Assembly: GCA_016781635.1 (NCBI GenBank)
Contig: JADDPY010000304.1
Coordinates: 1 to 6,568, forward strand
DNA from: Rubrobacter sp.
GTDB lineage: Bacteria; Actinomycetota; Rubrobacteria; Rubrobacterales; Rubrobacteraceae
DNA: 6,568 nucleotides
Direction: 5' to 3'
In this document: piece by piece, positions 5,688 to 6,568 of the stretch
Position numbering within the stretch: position 1 is the stretch's first letter
Layout: each line of letters opens with the position of its first letter
Position numbers and translations under genes: made by a program
Notes under the pieces: model-generated
What the model saw: only the letters and a program-made list of their open reading frames with translations
Told to the model about the DNA's origin: nothing
The model's database searches: none

Positions 5688-6416
5688 CTACAAGCCCAGA
5701 AACGGCTTGTTCCTCTTCCAGAGCAGCCAGGCAATGGACGCAATCCAAAGCCCGATGATCGCGGAGTAAGCAGGGAAGATCTGACGGTAGTACTCCGGAG
5801 TATCCCCAGTCGTAATTACCGGAATGTTCTCCTTGTGCGGCAAGCCCGCGTTTTCGAGGCCGTCCTGGGTGGTGTCATGAAAAATGACTGTTCCGACGGT
5901 GTCGAGCTTGCCACGATAAACTTGTTCACCGATCTTTGTCGTGTCGGGCGGAGTCTGAGCAGTTTGTACGAGCAGGCTATCGCCTGTCTCTTCGAGGGCG
6001 AAGTAGAAGTAGGCAGCACTGTAGCGAGCGGAGATACCTATTCTGGATTCCGGCGTACCAACTTTCTCTGGGTCAGGCCCGAAGACCGGGCTACCCGTGA
6101 TTTCTACGTAATCCCCGAGCTCTGTACCAGGGGGAAGTTGGCCTGTCGTCAGTTGCTCCACGGTGAGCTTTGTAGGCTCGCCCTGTAAGCCATAAGAGAA
6201 GTTCGCCGCGGTGGTCGAGGCGCCGAAGGTAAAGACCGCGACCATAAACAAACGAACAAGCAGCGCGGAGTTTCGCCTGATCCAGGCACCGAGCCCCGGG
6301 TCCTTATACCGGTTATCGGGGAGAAACTCCTCGTACCCCACCGGTTTTTTGTAGTCGCGTGTGTCCAATGCACGAAGTCTACCCGAAGCAGGAGAACGAT
6401 ATAGGTGTGTTTTCAC
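5688..6416 (-). CDS. Unrecognised membrane protein with two membrane segments and a large central domain
   Basis: I do not recognise this family. From the GTG at 6416 it would be 242 residues: about 50 charged residues (including DYKKPVGYEEFLPDNRYKDP), a membrane helix (LLVRLFMVAVFTFGAS), a soluble domain of about 120 residues, a second helix near the end (YSAIIGLWIASIAWLLW) and a short basic tail. The central domain is strand-rich, with GDYVEITGSPVF, AAYFYFALEETGD and VYRGKLDTVGTVIF, and no cysteines. With both helices spanning, the domain probably faces outside. The start is uncertain. The frame is open to an ATG at 6530 with no ribosome binding site; GTG 6416 has GGGGTGG about seven bases upstream; TTG 6368 and GTG 6341 are further options. 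Protein-like composition and clear helices make it real despite a long antisense reading frame. Confidence 0.65.
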   Translation of the reverse strand: MKTHLYRSPASGRLRALDTRDYKKPVGYEEFLPDNRYKDPGLGAWIRRNSALLVRLFMVAVFTFGASTTAANFSYGLQGEPTKLTVEQLTTGQLPPGTELGDYVEITGSPVFGPDPEKVGTPESRIGISARYSAAYFYFALEETGDSLLVQTAQTPPDTTKIGEQVYRGKLDTVGTVIFHDTTQDGLENAGLPHKENIPVITTGDTPEYYRQIFPAYSAIIGLWIASIAWLLWKRNKPFLGL

Positions 6417-6568
6417 AGCGGACCACCCCGAGATGCCCGCAGAATGTGAACCCTGCACCTCGCTTGCGGTAAGGGGCTGGTGCGTTAGGACGCGGCAAGG
6501 TATGCTGCTGCCGTTGTTATTGGGCAACATAAGGGTAATAGTCGACGACTAGAGAGTGCTCCTATGAA
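6417..6568. other. Intergenic right end, upstream of the unknown membrane protein gene
   Basis: No convincing gene lies here. A weak minus-strand promoter-like pair, TTGCCC (6527-6522), 17 bases, CATACC (6504-6499), could serve the unknown gene; it matches consensus at only four and three positions. A short dyad TAGTCG-A-CGACTA occupies 6539-6551. An ATG on the plus strand at 6564 could begin a gene outside the window, but only five bases remain, so nothing can be said. Confidence 0.3.

Noticed and set aside
6539..6551. TAGTCG-A-CGACTA dyad at the right edge
   Set aside because: Too short and without a gene start in the window to give it a role.

Overview
The window looks like a GC-rich actinobacterial chromosome segment. 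GTG and TTG starts are frequent, genes are tightly overlapped, and an Asp23/Gls24-AmaP-DUF2273 cassette lies beside a GlsB/YeaQ-type membrane protein. A Rubrobacter-like lineage is a reasonable guess from this gene mix, but nothing here fixes the genus. Every intact gene I can support lies on the minus strand. The only plus-strand gene is a broken membrane-protein gene at the left edge.

Layout, left to right. (1) 46-532, plus strand: a probable pseudogene of a multi-pass membrane protein, with one in-frame stop and one frameshift; it ends tail-to-tail in otsB. (2) 519-1310: trehalose-6-phosphate phosphatase (otsB). (3) 1435-1467: a strong hairpin separating otsB from the stress cassette. (4) 1493-3966: six minus-strand genes in transcription order: GlsB-type membrane protein, Asp23/Gls24 protein with a polyglutamine tail, a small Asp23-like protein, two AmaP-like membrane anchors, and a DUF2273 membrane protein. 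(5) 3967-4118: an intergenic region with a hairpin and a possible stress-sigma promoter. (6) 4119-5477: an NCS2/AzgA-type nucleobase permease, preceded by a good housekeeping-type promoter (5551-5579) and dyads in its leader. (7) 5688-6416: an unrecognised two-membrane-segment protein with a large central domain.

How it may fit together. The cassette is arranged for a membrane-tethered Asp23 system. AmaP-type proteins put an Asp23-like domain on the membrane and recruit soluble Asp23, while DUF2273 and GlsB proteins are small membrane partners of unknown biochemistry. Three of the five junctions are overlaps or gaps of at most 8 bases, which points to coupled translation and fixed stoichiometry. 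OtsB (trehalose, a compatible solute) just downstream also fits a stress theme, although a hairpin separates it. The permease and the unknown membrane protein look like independent units. No RNA gene, CRISPR array or intact mobile element was found. The clearest points for a second look are the permease leader, the stress-type promoter, the polyQ Asp23, the paired AmaP-like anchors, and the broken gene at the left edge.
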